A stretch of DNA of 64,000 bases, taken from contig PBMF01000025.1 in the NCBI GenBank assembly GCA_002721995.1, forward strand, positions 56,960 to 120,959. The letters run 5' to 3'. Shown piece after piece: positions 9,523 to 18,712 of the stretch. Both the position numbers and the translations under genes were made by a program. Within the stretch, counting starts at the first letter, position 1. Each line of letters opens with the position of its first letter. The DNA comes from Chloroflexota bacterium. GTDB taxonomy: Bacteria > Chloroflexota > Dehalococcoidia > Lucifugimonadales > UBA3495. Under the pieces are notes generated by a model. The model did no database searches, had not been told where the DNA came from, and was given only the letters and a program-made list of their open reading frames with translations.

Positions 9523-10800
9523 ATGGCGGAGGCCCACACACATCACGATCACCATGACCATCACGCCCACGAAGAGGCCAAGGGCGTTCGCAGCACCGCC
9601 CAGTTCATCCTGACCGGACTCAGCGGCGGTCATGGGGTTTTCCACTGGTTCAGTCAGAGCTTCTTTGTGATGCTGCCCGAGGTGGTGGCCACGTTCTCAC
9701 TCAGCGGCCTACAAGTAGGGGCGATCGCGACAACCAGAGAGGTCGTCTCAGGCATCATCGCCCTCCCCGGTGGAGTAGTCACCGACATGCTCCGCCGCCA
9801 TTGGGGCGCCGTGTTGACCGCATGTATGGCCCTGTTCGGCATCGGCTGGCTGATCATGGGCACGTCGCCGGTCTACCCGGTCCTGCTGCTGGGAATGGCC
9901 ATCGTGGCTGCTGCCGCCTCCATGTGGCACCTGCCGGCCACGGCTGCACTTTCCCACCGGTTCAGCCACCACCGTGCCTCCGCCCTGTCCATCCACGGAG
10001 TGGGCGGCAACATCGGCGATGTGTTGGGACCCGCCCTGACAGGCGTGCTCCTGCTGACATTGAGTTGGCGGGGAATCCTAAGCATCTATGCGGCCGTGCC
10101 GATCTTCCTGGCCTTTCTGGTGTTCTGGGCCTTTCGCGATATCGGCCACTCCGGCACGGAGAACGCCCGCCCCGCCCGTTTCCGGGAGCAGATGGCAAAT
10201 ACCAAGGAATCGTTCCGGGAGCATCCCCGTTTGTGGGGAATCATGGCTGTGGCCGGGCTTAGGGGCATGGCCAACGTGGCCTTCCTCCCCTTCTTGGCCC
10301 TGTACCTGGGCCTGGACGAAGAACTGGGGCTGGGCAACGCTTCATTGGGACTGCACATCGCCCTTCTGGTGGGAGTTGGCGTCTTCGCAACGCCGGTCAC
10401 CGGCTACATCTCCGACCGGCTGGGCCGGAAGTTGGTGCTCATCCCGGGGTTGATCGGTCTTTCAGCCCTGACCGCGCTTTTGATTCCCTTCGGAGAGGGT
10501 ATCGGCCTGATAATCATCCTGGCCTTCCTGGGCACGTTCCTGTTCAGTGACCAGCCCATCCTCACCGCAGCGGCACTGGACGTTGTGGGTGAAAAGGTGG
10601 CCGCCAGCACCCTGGGGGTCTTCTCGTTCTCCAGGTTCGCCCTTGCGGCCGCGTCCCCGCTGATCGCCGGTCAACTCTTCGATGCCCAGGGTATAGAGGC
10701 TGCGTTCCTCTACATCTCAGGCATCTATCTGGTGGCAACCATAGTGCTGTTGGCAGTGCCATTGGCCCCGCCACAACGGGCCGCCGGCCACCGCCACTAG
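9523..10800 (+). CDS. MFS transporter with His-rich N-terminus
   Basis: A 425-residue major facilitator. The first 16 residues contain eight histidines (HTHHDHHDHHAH), suggesting a cytoplasmic metal-binding tail. About 12 TM segments follow, with a central motif-A-like loop (YISDRLGRKLVL near residue 300) and GGVVTDMLRRHWG near 90. A long hydrophilic loop near residue 210-230 separates the two six-helix bundles. The start ATG follows GAGGGGGAG. The substrate is not identified; metal or metal-chelate efflux is possible from the His tail but unproven. It ends at a strong bidirectional terminator. Confidence 0.85.
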   Translation: MAEAHTHHDHHDHHAHEEAKGVRSTAQFILTGLSGGHGVFHWFSQSFFVMLPEVVATFSLSGLQVGAIATTREVVSGIIALPGGVVTDMLRRHWGAVLTACMALFGIGWLIMGTSPVYPVLLLGMAIVAAAASMWHLPATAALSHRFSHHRASALSIHGVGGNIGDVLGPALTGVLLLTLSWRGILSIYAAVPIFLAFLVFWAFRDIGHSGTENARPARFREQMANTKESFREHPRLWGIMAVAGLRGMANVAFLPFLALYLGLDEELGLGNASLGLHIALLVGVGVFATPVTGYISDRLGRKLVLIPGLIGLSALTALLIPFGEGIGLIIILAFLGTFLFSDQPILTAAALDVVGEKVAASTLGVFSFSRFALAAASPLIAGQLFDAQGIEAAFLYISGIYLVATIVLLAVPLAPPQRAAGHRH

Positions 10801-10818
10801 GCTACAGCCGAAGAATAG

Positions 10819-10857
10819 AAAAGCGCCCCAGAGGACTGGCTCCCCTGGGGCGCTTTT
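10819..10857. terminator. Bidirectional rho-independent terminator
   Basis: AAAAGCGCCCCAG (10819-10831) pairs with CTGGGGCGCTTTT (10845-10857). It lies between the convergent MFS and GMC genes and can serve both. Confidence 0.9.
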
Positions 10858-10887
10858 CGTTTGAGTAGATGTGCTGTGAGTTGGTTC

Positions 10888-12465
10888 CTAGCCCTCGGCT
10901 ATCCACCCCACGGCCCGTTCGGCAATCATGAGGACGGTGGCATGGGAGCCGCCCGACCGGGGGACCCTGGGCATGATTGAGGCATCCACCACCCAAAGCT
11001 GCTCCACCCCCTTGACCCGGCAGGTTTGGTCGACCACCGCCGTGGGGTCGGAGTCCGGCCCCATCCGGCAGGTGCCGGACACGTGGCGGGCCGTTCCCAC
11101 GGTTTCCCTGATCCATTTGTCCAGGGACTCGTCATTGGCCAGGATGTCGTCCGTGGGCGCGATCCGGTAGTCCATCACGTCGTTGTAGGCGTCCGACTCC
11201 AGAACCTTGACCGCCATGCGGACGCCGTCGCGCACCCGCCGGGCGTCGTTCTCGTTTTTCAAGTACTGGTAATTGAATTCCGGCTGCTCGCCCGGGTCGG
11301 CCGAAGCCAAACGGACGTAGCCGGAACCGTCGGGCAGGCCCAGCGTGCACATGATCCGCGCGCACTGTTCCGGGTCGACGGCTCCGGTGATGTACTTGGT
11401 GCGCACACCGCGTACCTTCTCTTCCCGCTCATCAACCACCGAGTTGGTGCGAAGGACCATGTCGTTGGCTTCGCTGGAGCCGTCGGCGGTGTAGTGCAGG
11501 CTGAAGTGGATGGCGTCATCGTTGTCGCCGACCACCGTCTTACCGTCTTTGACCTTGAAGGTGACCTGGGCGCTCAGGTGGTTCCACAGGTGGTCGCCGA
11601 CGCCAGGGGAATCCTTGATGACGGGAATGCCGAACTTCTCAAGCTGCGCCTTCTGGCCGATGCCCGAGAGCATCAGAAGCTGGGGAGACCTGATGGCGCC
11701 CGAGCTCAAAACGACCTTGCCGGCCTCAATGGTGAAGACCTCACTGCCGCTCTCGGCTTCAACGCCGACCGCCTTTCCACCCTCGATCAAGACCTTTCTA
11801 ACCGACACGTTGCCGCGTACGGTGAGGTTCAGGCAATGGCGCACAGGGTTCAGATAGGTCATGGCCGCGCTCATCCGCAGGCCGTCCAGGTTGTTGGAGG
11901 GAGAGACGCCGATGCCGGCGGGGTTGGGCCCGTTAGTGTCCTCGACGTCGCCGTAACCGGCAGCCAAAACGGCTTCATGGAAGGCCTTTTGGATGTCGGG
12001 CCAGGTGCCGGTCTGGCGGCGGCGCACCGGCATGGGGCCGTCGGTACCGTGGAAGTCGTCCTTGATGTCCATGTCCGTCTCAGACTTCCGGAAGAAGGGC
12101 AGGACTTTGTCGTAGGACCATTCGTCGTTGCCCATGGCCGACCAGGAATCGAAGTCCTCGGGAAAGCCCCGCTGCATGGCCTGGCCGTTGATGGACGACC
12201 CGCCGCCGATGACGTGACCCTGGGCCACGTGGATCTCGCCCTGCTCCTCGGTGATGGTGCCCCGCAAGGCCCAGTTGTGCTCCGAGTCCGGGGCCTCCGC
12301 GTACCGGGTGCCGCCGAATTTGATCTCGTCGGGTAGGAACTCAGGGTTTGGGTAGTCTGGCCCTGCTTCCAGCACCAGGACGGAGGTATTGGGGTCTTCG
12401 GCCAGCCTGCTGGCGATTACAGATCCGGCGGCCCCGCCGCCTACTATTACAACGTCGTACTTCAT
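10888..12465 (-). CDS. GMC-family FAD-dependent oxidoreductase (choline/alcohol dehydrogenase type)
   Basis: A 525-residue flavoprotein. The N-terminal dinucleotide motif is VIVGGGAAGSVIASRL (residues 6-21) with the FAD-binding E-A-G at ~33. The GMC signature 1 region is GHVIGGGSSINGQ (~83-95), and signature 2 is SSGAIRSPQLLMLSGIG (~255). The C-terminal catalytic His lies in TARHVSGTCRMG (~460). Members oxidise alcohols to aldehydes or ketones, passing electrons to O2 or an acceptor. The start ATG follows GGAGGG. It lies 25 bp downstream of an LLM monooxygenase on the same strand, probably one transcript. Confidence 0.92.
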   Translation of the reverse strand: MKYDVVIVGGGAAGSVIASRLAEDPNTSVLVLEAGPDYPNPEFLPDEIKFGGTRYAEAPDSEHNWALRGTITEEQGEIHVAQGHVIGGGSSINGQAMQRGFPEDFDSWSAMGNDEWSYDKVLPFFRKSETDMDIKDDFHGTDGPMPVRRRQTGTWPDIQKAFHEAVLAAGYGDVEDTNGPNPAGIGVSPSNNLDGLRMSAAMTYLNPVRHCLNLTVRGNVSVRKVLIEGGKAVGVEAESGSEVFTIEAGKVVLSSGAIRSPQLLMLSGIGQKAQLEKFGIPVIKDSPGVGDHLWNHLSAQVTFKVKDGKTVVGDNDDAIHFSLHYTADGSSEANDMVLRTNSVVDEREEKVRGVRTKYITGAVDPEQCARIMCTLGLPDGSGYVRLASADPGEQPEFNYQYLKNENDARRVRDGVRMAVKVLESDAYNDVMDYRIAPTDDILANDESLDKWIRETVGTARHVSGTCRMGPDSDPTAVVDQTCRVKGVEQLWVVDASIMPRVPRSGGSHATVLMIAERAVGWIAEG

Positions 12466-12490
12466 GGTCCCTCCAATGTGGTCCGGTTAT

Positions 12491-13663
12491 CTATGCTTGT
12501 TCTTTGGTGGCCAGGTATGAATCGGTGGCCCGTTTCAGACCGGCCCTGCGGTTGGCCTGGAGAGCTTCCTTCATGCTGGCCGACCGCTGCTGGGAGCCGA
12601 TGATGCCCGTCAGGCTGCCCTGGAACTGGGGCATGACGTAACGGGCCATCAGCTCGTAGCTGCGGTGCAACTTGTCCCGGGGCGCCCAGTCCTCGGCCCG
12701 GAGCAGCAGACCGCCGAAACCGCCGCTGGCTTCCTGCAGCCGCTCGATACCAGCGATGCAGTCCTCGGGCGTCCCCACGATCCACTGGTTGTTCTCCACC
12801 ATGTAATCGACAACCTCGTTGGCTGGTACCGGCGGGATGGGGTTGCCGTTGGTGCCGCCGGTGTATTCGGTGACCACCCGGCCCGCTCCCACGCGGATGT
12901 CCTCAAAGGCCTGCTCCCTGGTCTCGGCCAGGTGGCAACCCACGGACAACCGCCAGTCCTTTCGGTCAACGGTCTTTCCGTGCTTGGCAGCGGTCTCCTC
13001 TGCAATGGCCCATTGGTCCTTCAGGCTGGTCGTTCTGACCACGTCACGGGGCACGCTCAGAGAGATGACCGACACGCCATGTTTCCCGGCCAGGAGAACT
13101 CCGGCGGGCGACTGTACCGAGGCGACGGCCACCGGCAGTGACGGCTTCTGGTAGGGCCGTAATTGCAGAGTGGCGTCCTTGAGCTTGAACCAGTCGGTCT
13201 CGGCGGTCACCGGCTCGCCGCCGTCCAGGAGCTGCATGATGACGTCCAGGGATTCTTCCATCATCTCCCGCTGGCGTTCGGGGTCGATGCAGAACATGTT
13301 GGCATCGGAGGCCAGTGCGCCGGGACCCACGCCCAGCATGACCCGCCCCCTGGTCAGGTGGTCCAGCAACACCATGCGGTTGGCCACCATGTAGGGGTGG
13401 TGGTAGGGCAGGCTGACCACGCCGGTGCCGAAGCGGATGTGGCGGGTGCGGCCGGCGGCGGTGGCGATGAACACCTCGGGCGAGGCGATGGTCTCCCAAC
13501 CTCCGCTGTGGTGTTCGCCGATCCAGGCCTCATCGAAGCCGAGGTCGTCCAGCCACTCGATCAGCTCCAGGTCCCGCTCCAGGGCCAGAGTCGGGTTCTC
13601 GCCCACCCGGTGGAAGGGGGCCATAAAGGTCCCAAAGGTCATATTGTCGGTGAGTGCTGCCAT
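12491..13663 (-). CDS. LLM-class flavin-dependent monooxygenase
   Basis: A 390-residue luciferase-like TIM-barrel protein. Visible family features are the EAWIGEHHSGGWE segment (~47-59), RIRFGTGV-type strand (IRFGTGVVSLPYHHP), LDHLTRGRVMLGVGPGAL and a C-terminal substrate/flavin region. The sequence resembles limonene-monooxygenase-like members that use reduced FMN and O2. The start ATG follows GGAGGAAGG. It is the first gene of a likely two-gene operon with the GMC oxidoreductase, suggesting sequential oxygenation and alcohol oxidation of one substrate (inference). Confidence 0.9.
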   Translation of the reverse strand: MAALTDNMTFGTFMAPFHRVGENPTLALERDLELIEWLDDLGFDEAWIGEHHSGGWETIASPEVFIATAAGRTRHIRFGTGVVSLPYHHPYMVANRMVLLDHLTRGRVMLGVGPGALASDANMFCIDPERQREMMEESLDVIMQLLDGGEPVTAETDWFKLKDATLQLRPYQKPSLPVAVASVQSPAGVLLAGKHGVSVISLSVPRDVVRTTSLKDQWAIAEETAAKHGKTVDRKDWRLSVGCHLAETREQAFEDIRVGAGRVVTEYTGGTNGNPIPPVPANEVVDYMVENNQWIVGTPEDCIAGIERLQEASGGFGGLLLRAEDWAPRDKLHRSYELMARYVMPQFQGSLTGIIGSQQRSASMKEALQANRRAGLKRATDSYLATKEQA

Positions 13664-13838
13664 TGTCCTTCCTCCAATTCCCGTAGGCCGACTGTGGCCG
13701 CAGGAGTCCGTTCGATGCCCAATTCAGAGGACATAATAAATGAAGAACCCCCGGACTGCGAGAGTATGGGGGTATTTGGATGGATATTGGGCCGGCGAAT
13801 CCAGCGGGATTTTCGGCGGCTCGGCCGCTGGGGAAGAA

Positions 13839-14960
13839 CTATTCAGCCGTGACGTTGTCCGCCTGTTCGGTCTTGTCCAGATGGGGGATGACGTATTTCC
13901 CGAACAGCCGCAGGGTTTCCTTGACCTCGCTGTCTTCCATGGGGCCTATCTGGAATAGGGGCATGATCTCATCCACTCCGGTGGAAGAATACTGTTCAAG
14001 AAATCTGAGGCAGTCGTCGGGGTCCCCGATGCAATACCGCCCTTCCTTGATCTGGTCCAGGGACGATGTCTCGTTCCGCTTGGGTGAGTCCGTCGCCGTG
14101 GAACGCTGGTAGTGCCACTGGTAATCGACGGGCACATTGTTCCGGTCCTGTTCCTGCCAGACTTTCACATCCCGCAGGTCCTGTTGGCGGCGGTACCAGT
14201 CCAGGACCTCGGCGCCCCGTTCCTGGGCTTTCTTCCGGTTTTCGGCGCATATGGCCAGCGTGCTGATGGACACCCGGTCCGTGACGGATTTCCCCACGGG
14301 TGCCGCATCCCGGATGCCCTCCCGGTAGGCATTGATGAGCTGGGTCAGCCGCTCGGGCCCGCCGCCGGACATGGCCAGGCAGCCCAGTCCCTGTTCCCCG
14401 GCCTTGCGAAAGGTCTCCTCGCGGCTGCAGCCCAGCCACATGGGAGGATGGGGCGCCTGCACCGGCTTGGGGTGGACTTCCCGGAGAGGGATGTTGAAGA
14501 ATTCCCCCTGATAGAAAAACTCCCCCTCGGTCCAGGCCTTGGGGATTATCTCCAACGCCTCTTCCACCATGCCCGTGGCGTTCTCCAGATCAACGCCAAA
14601 GGCCGCCATCTGGTAGGGATAGCCGGAACGGCCGATGCCCAGGTCCACTCTGCCGTTGCTCAAGATATCCAGGGTGGCCGTGCGGGCGGCGATGTGCAGT
14701 GGGTGCTGGACGGGAGGGACGGCGACGGCGATGCCCAGCCTCATCTGGGAGGTGCGCTGGCTGATGGCGGCCAGTGTAACATCCGGCGCGCTGGAGTGGG
14801 ACCACTCGGTGCGGAATTGGTGGTCGGCCAGCCAAACGGTGGAGAAGCCCAGTTCCTCGGCCAGGACGACCTGGTCCATCATCTCCCAGTGGCGGTCGTA
14901 ATCGCTGGTTTGCGTCCACGGTCTGGGCACCTGTACCTGGTAGAACATCCCGATCTGCAT
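13839..14960 (-). CDS. LLM-class flavin-dependent monooxygenase
   Basis: A 373-residue luciferase-family enzyme that starts MQIGMFYQVQVPRPW. It carries FSTVWLADHQF (~40-50), the MRLGIAVAVPPVQHP strand, LSNGRVDLGIGRSGYPYQMAAFGVD and the GDPDDCLRFLEQ C-terminal segment typical of the class. FMNH2- or F420-dependent chemistry is expected; substrate unknown. The start follows GGAGAGGG. It is separated by 175 bp from the downstream LLM gene and divergent from the alpha/beta hydrolase gene at 15218. Confidence 0.9.
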   Translation of the reverse strand: MQIGMFYQVQVPRPWTQTSDYDRHWEMMDQVVLAEELGFSTVWLADHQFRTEWSHSSAPDVTLAAISQRTSQMRLGIAVAVPPVQHPLHIAARTATLDILSNGRVDLGIGRSGYPYQMAAFGVDLENATGMVEEALEIIPKAWTEGEFFYQGEFFNIPLREVHPKPVQAPHPPMWLGCSREETFRKAGEQGLGCLAMSGGGPERLTQLINAYREGIRDAAPVGKSVTDRVSISTLAICAENRKKAQERGAEVLDWYRRQQDLRDVKVWQEQDRNNVPVDYQWHYQRSTATDSPKRNETSSLDQIKEGRYCIGDPDDCLRFLEQYSSTGVDEIMPLFQIGPMEDSEVKETLRLFGKYVIPHLDKTEQADNVTAE

Positions 14961-15217
14961 GAGTCCCTCTCCAAGCCATATGCGGCAGGGCCCGGATTAT
15001 ACTACGCGCCCTGGGCCGCTTGGCTCCCCGTAGGCCGAACCGGGGGGCGGCCATTATTGCCGGGTGCGCCCGCGCCAATCCAGATGATTCGTTGATAGCG
15101 TACGCCCCGTTGGCAGCCGTGGTATCTTCTAGGCAGAAAATTTCGGGCCTACCGGGGCGGCCGGTGTCCTGACATAACCGGTCCGGCCCCATAGGAAATT
15201 CCGCGGGAGAAGAAGCC

Positions 15218-17224
15218 ATGCCAGTGACCAAGCTAGAGATCAAGACCACCCAGCCATTTGCCGGTGGCCAGGATTTTGGGCAAGCGGGCGCCTACGAGCA
15301 GTTGGATGGGGTTGTCCATTTCGCCGTAGACCCGGAAAGCCCTGCCAATGAGACCATCGCCGATATCCGATTGGCGCCGCGGGACTCTGCGGGACTGGTC
15401 AACTTCTCCACAGACTTTCGGATTTTGCGCCCGGTGGACCCGTCCAAGGGCAACCGGCGCATCCTCTTGGACGTGCCCAACCGGGGCAAGCCCCTGGCGC
15501 TGCGGAACATCAACAGCGCGCCCGAGGTTTCGCCCGAAGCCCCAATGGACCCCGGCAACGGTTTTCTCATGAAGGAGGGCTACAACGTGGTCTGGTGCGC
15601 CTGGCAGCATGATGTCCCCGACGTGCCCGGCATGCTGCGGGTCGATATTCCCGAGGCCATCGAAAACGGGAAGCCGATCTCAGGGAAGGTTGTTGTCACC
15701 TTCCAACTGAACTCCCCTTCCCAGGTGGAATTCCTCTCCAGCAGGAACCACCGGCCCTACACCGTCTCCGATGTGAACGAACCGGGCGCCATACTCACCG
15801 TCCAGGACCACGAAGACGGACCGGAGTCCATCATCCCCAGGGACCAGTGGTCATTTGCTCGCCTGGAGAACGGCCAGGCTGTGCCAGATGACAGCCACGT
15901 GCATCTTCCCGCTGGGTTCGAGCCGGGCAAGGTGTATCAGGTCATCTTCACCACCACCGGCGCCCCTGTGGTCGGTCTGGGCATGCTGGCTACCCGGGAC
16001 CTGACCACCTTCCTGCGCTACGCTTCGGCCAAAGATGGCAACCCGCTGGCTGGCAGTGTCGATCATGCCTACAGCTTCGGTGTGTCCCAGAGCGGACGGT
16101 TCCTCAGACTGTTCTTGTACCTGGGTATAAACCGGGACGAAGCGGGACAAGTGGCCTTCGACGGTTTCATACCCCACGTGGCCGGGGGAAAGATGGGCGA
16201 GTTCAACCACCGTTTCGCCCAACCCTCCAGCCAGGCCACCCGCAGCGGCAACAGCCTTTTCCCCTTCAGCGACGTGGCCCAGACCGACCCGGAGACAGGA
16301 CTCACCGACGGGCTGCTGTCCCGGCTAATGGTCCAAGGCGGCCTGCCCAAGATCATGTACACCCACACACCATCCGAGTACTGGGCGGGCCACGGCTCGC
16401 TGATGCACACCGACATGGCCGCCAGCAAGGACCTGGCAGCCCCAGAAGAGGTACGCATCTACGTATTCTCGGGCACCCAGCACGCCCTGTCGGGGTTCCC
16501 GCCGGTGGACGACGACGCCGATCATTACCACGGGCAGTTCAAGTACAACATCGTCGACTACCGGGCCCTGCTCCGCGCCGCCCTGACCAACATGGACCGG
16601 TGGGTGACCGGTGGAGACGCCGCCCCACCCAGCCGGCATCCCAGATTGGATGACGGCACGGCCGTATCGCCGACGGATGTGTCCCAGGCGTTCCAGGGCA
16701 TCCCCGGGGCCAAGCTGCCCGCACCCATGCGCCGGTTCACCAGGCTGGACTTCGGCCCCGACCCCATGGTGCCGACCGTGACACCGGCCGAGAAGGGTGG
16801 TATATACCCCAACCTGGTGTCGACGGTGGACCAGGACGGCAATGAAACCTCGGGCATCGCCCTCCCCTTCATCACGGTGCCCCTGGCCACCCACATGGGC
16901 TGGAACCTGCGCCACGCTGACATCGGTGGGGAGGGACAGGTCATCGGTACCGGCGGCGCAACCGGCGGCACGCTGCGTGGGTCAAGCATCCCCTTCGCGG
17001 CCACGCGTCCGGAGCGTGATTCGACCGGCGACCCCCGTCTTTCCATAGAAGAGAGGTATGCCTCTAGAGACCAGTACCTGGGTCTGGTCAAGGACGCCGC
17101 CCAAGAGTTGGTGGGTCAGCGTTACCTGCTTACGGAGGACGTGGATGGCCTGGTCGCCATGGCGGCGGAACACTTCGACTTTTTCACCAGCCGCGTCGCC
17201 GAGGGTCAGGCAGCCGACGACTAG
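15218..17224 (+). CDS. Alpha/beta hydrolase domain-containing protein (large, 668 aa)
   Basis: A long hydrolase of the alpha/beta-hydrolase-domain family found in soil and marine bacteria. The nucleophile elbow is GVSQSGR (~residues 287-293, Ser nucleophile), and the likely catalytic His is in VFSGTQHALSG (~417). No signal peptide is visible. The family is much longer than ordinary esterases, and the N-terminal ~200 residues form a beta-rich module starting KLEIKTTQPFAGGQDFG. The function is probably ester or lactone hydrolysis; substrate unknown. The start ATG follows GGGAGAAG. The MBL-fold gene begins 36 bp downstream on the same strand, suggesting a two-gene unit. Confidence 0.88.
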   Translation: MPVTKLEIKTTQPFAGGQDFGQAGAYEQLDGVVHFAVDPESPANETIADIRLAPRDSAGLVNFSTDFRILRPVDPSKGNRRILLDVPNRGKPLALRNINSAPEVSPEAPMDPGNGFLMKEGYNVVWCAWQHDVPDVPGMLRVDIPEAIENGKPISGKVVVTFQLNSPSQVEFLSSRNHRPYTVSDVNEPGAILTVQDHEDGPESIIPRDQWSFARLENGQAVPDDSHVHLPAGFEPGKVYQVIFTTTGAPVVGLGMLATRDLTTFLRYASAKDGNPLAGSVDHAYSFGVSQSGRFLRLFLYLGINRDEAGQVAFDGFIPHVAGGKMGEFNHRFAQPSSQATRSGNSLFPFSDVAQTDPETGLTDGLLSRLMVQGGLPKIMYTHTPSEYWAGHGSLMHTDMAASKDLAAPEEVRIYVFSGTQHALSGFPPVDDDADHYHGQFKYNIVDYRALLRAALTNMDRWVTGGDAAPPSRHPRLDDGTAVSPTDVSQAFQGIPGAKLPAPMRRFTRLDFGPDPMVPTVTPAEKGGIYPNLVSTVDQDGNETSGIALPFITVPLATHMGWNLRHADIGGEGQVIGTGGATGGTLRGSSIPFAATRPERDSTGDPRLSIEERYASRDQYLGLVKDAAQELVGQRYLLTEDVDGLVAMAAEHFDFFTSRVAEGQAADD

Positions 17225-17259
17225 TCCAAGTCATCCTAATAAGAAGGAAGCAAGACGAA

Positions 17260-18165
17260 ATGGCCGAGATATTTGTCCTGGGTGGCGGCACGCCCACCCC
17301 CACCGCCGAGCGGTTTGGCAGCTCCCACGCCCTGAGGATCGGCGATGAACTGCTGATGTTCGACTGCGGCCCGGCGGCCACCCACAAGCTGGTCAAGGCA
17401 GGCCTATACCCTACTCAGGTGGACAACCTGTTCTTCACCCACCATCACTTCGACCACAACATCGACTATCCCTGCTTCTTGCTTTGCCGCTGGGACCAGG
17501 CGGCGGGCATGGGCAACGATCTGAACGTCTACGGCCCGGCCCTCACCGAGGAGATCACCAGCGGTCTGATCGGCGAGAACGGCGTCTTCTCCGCCGACTG
17601 GCGGGCCAGGGTCAACCACCCCCTCAGCCAGCAGATCTACGTGAACCGGGGCGGCACCCTGCCCCGCATCCCGCCCAACCCACAGGTCAAGAACGTGGGA
17701 GAGGGAGAGGTGGCAGCGGGAAAGAACTGGCAGGTCACCGCCGCCCCCGCCGAGCACGTCCAGCCCTGGTTGGACTCCCTGGCCTACCGGGTGGACACCC
17801 CAGACGGCAGCGTGGTCTTCACCGGAGACACCCAGCCCTGCCAGTCGGTGGTCAACCTGGCGCGGGACGCCGACATGATGCTCTGCATGTGCTGGGACGA
17901 CCAGGAGGTCATGAGCCAGAGCGGCGAGGCCGTCGGCCAGTGCGGCACCACCGGCGCGGCGGAGATGGCCCAGGAAGCCGGGGTGAAGAAACTGGTGCTG
18001 GTGCATATGGGGCCGGGGCTTTCAGCCCAAGCCCCCTACGACCACGCCAACGAGGCCATGCGCCGGATCTACCAGGGGGAGATCGTATTCTCCGAGGAAC
18101 TGCTCAAGATAGACCTGTGGTCCTGGCCTAGCGGTGCCAGCCCCCTCCCCGGTAGAACCCCCTGA
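17260..18165 (+). CDS. MBL-fold metallo-hydrolase (RNase Z/AtsA-like)
   Basis: A 301-residue metallo-beta-lactamase-fold protein. The metal motif HxHxDH is seen as H61-H63-D65-H66 (HHHFDH). Further ligands are likely in the AEHVQPW and FTGDTQPC (~187) stretches and the C-terminal VLVHMGPG. The N-terminus LGGGTPTPTAERFGSS resembles arylsulfatase/RNase Z-type members, but the exosite arm of true RNase Z is not evident. It is presumed to hydrolyse a small ester, lactone or sulfate. The 3' end overlaps the convergent DinB gene by ~38 bp. Confidence 0.88.
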   Translation: MAEIFVLGGGTPTPTAERFGSSHALRIGDELLMFDCGPAATHKLVKAGLYPTQVDNLFFTHHHFDHNIDYPCFLLCRWDQAAGMGNDLNVYGPALTEEITSGLIGENGVFSADWRARVNHPLSQQIYVNRGGTLPRIPPNPQVKNVGEGEVAAGKNWQVTAAPAEHVQPWLDSLAYRVDTPDGSVVFTGDTQPCQSVVNLARDADMMLCMCWDDQEVMSQSGEAVGQCGTTGAAEMAQEAGVKKLVLVHMGPGLSAQAPYDHANEAMRRIYQGEIVFSEELLKIDLWSWPSGASPLPGRTP

Positions 18166-18607
18166 GGTAGGCAACCTGGCCGCCGTGGACGATGCTGTCC
18201 CAGACCAGTATCCCGAGGGATTCTCGGGCGGATAGCGTCATGGTCGGGTTGGTCATGGTGATTTCCCTTCCCAGGTCCGCGTCGGTCATGGAACTTAGGT
18301 ACTTGGCTGCCGTCGTATTCACCGCCTCGAAGTAGTCCATGAGCACGTCTTTGGGCGGCGGCTGCCAGGCAGCCACCTGTTCGTTGCTCCACCCCATGCC
18401 GAAGTCCTGAGGGTCAGGGTCCATCCCAAACTTCTCATGCCAGGCATCCACGGTCCAGATCTGGGGCTTGTCGGCCAGACGGTAGTGGATGAACCGGTCG
18501 GTGACCCTGGTCATGTGCCAGATGAGCCAGCTCATGGAGTTGGAATTGGCGTTGGGCCGGGTGTTCAGCGCCCCTTCATCCACACCCTCCACCGCCAGCT
18601 TCACCAT
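18128..18607 (-). CDS. DinB-family protein, N-terminus apparently shortened
   Basis: A 159-residue four-helix DinB/YfiT-type protein, presumed metal-dependent thiol transferase-like. Characteristic segments are NSMSWLIWHMTRVTDRF (~23-39, first metal His), WHEKFG and a C-terminal VHGGQVAYLRG (~142-152). A paralogue at 38222-38746 aligns along the whole length and starts about a dozen residues earlier. Here the equivalent LERNWEM codons are present upstream of ATG 18607, but a TAA stop lies nine codons further up with no ordinary start between. The start may be this ATG or a weak CTG, or the 5' end may have been rearranged at the adjacent inverted repeat. Confidence 0.75.
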   Translation of the reverse strand: MVKLAVEGVDEGALNTRPNANSNSMSWLIWHMTRVTDRFIHYRLADKPQIWTVDAWHEKFGMDPDPQDFGMGWSNEQVAAWQPPPKDVLMDYFEAVNTTAAKYLSSMTDADLGREITMTNPTMTLSARESLGILVWDSIVHGGQVAYLRGFYRGGGWHR

Positions 18608-18630
18608 CTCCCAGTTGCGCTCCAGCGCGG

Positions 18631-18656
18631 CGAATGTCGTTGTTTATCGACATTCG
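18631..18656. repeat. Perfect 9-bp inverted repeat at the DinB 5' end
   Basis: CGAATGTCG (18631-18639) and CGACATTCG (18648-18656) flank an 8-nt loop. It falls exactly where the DinB homology is lost. It may be an operator, a recombination scar or an assembly fold-back. Confidence 0.75.
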
Positions 18657-18712
18657 TGATTAACCAGGCACGGCCTCTCGATGCTATGGGCCGTTCTGAC
18701 GAGCAGGGTAGG

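Noticed and set aside
11026..12336. 436-codon open frame opposite the GMC gene
   Set aside because: Shadow frame; GMC motifs lie on the minus strand.
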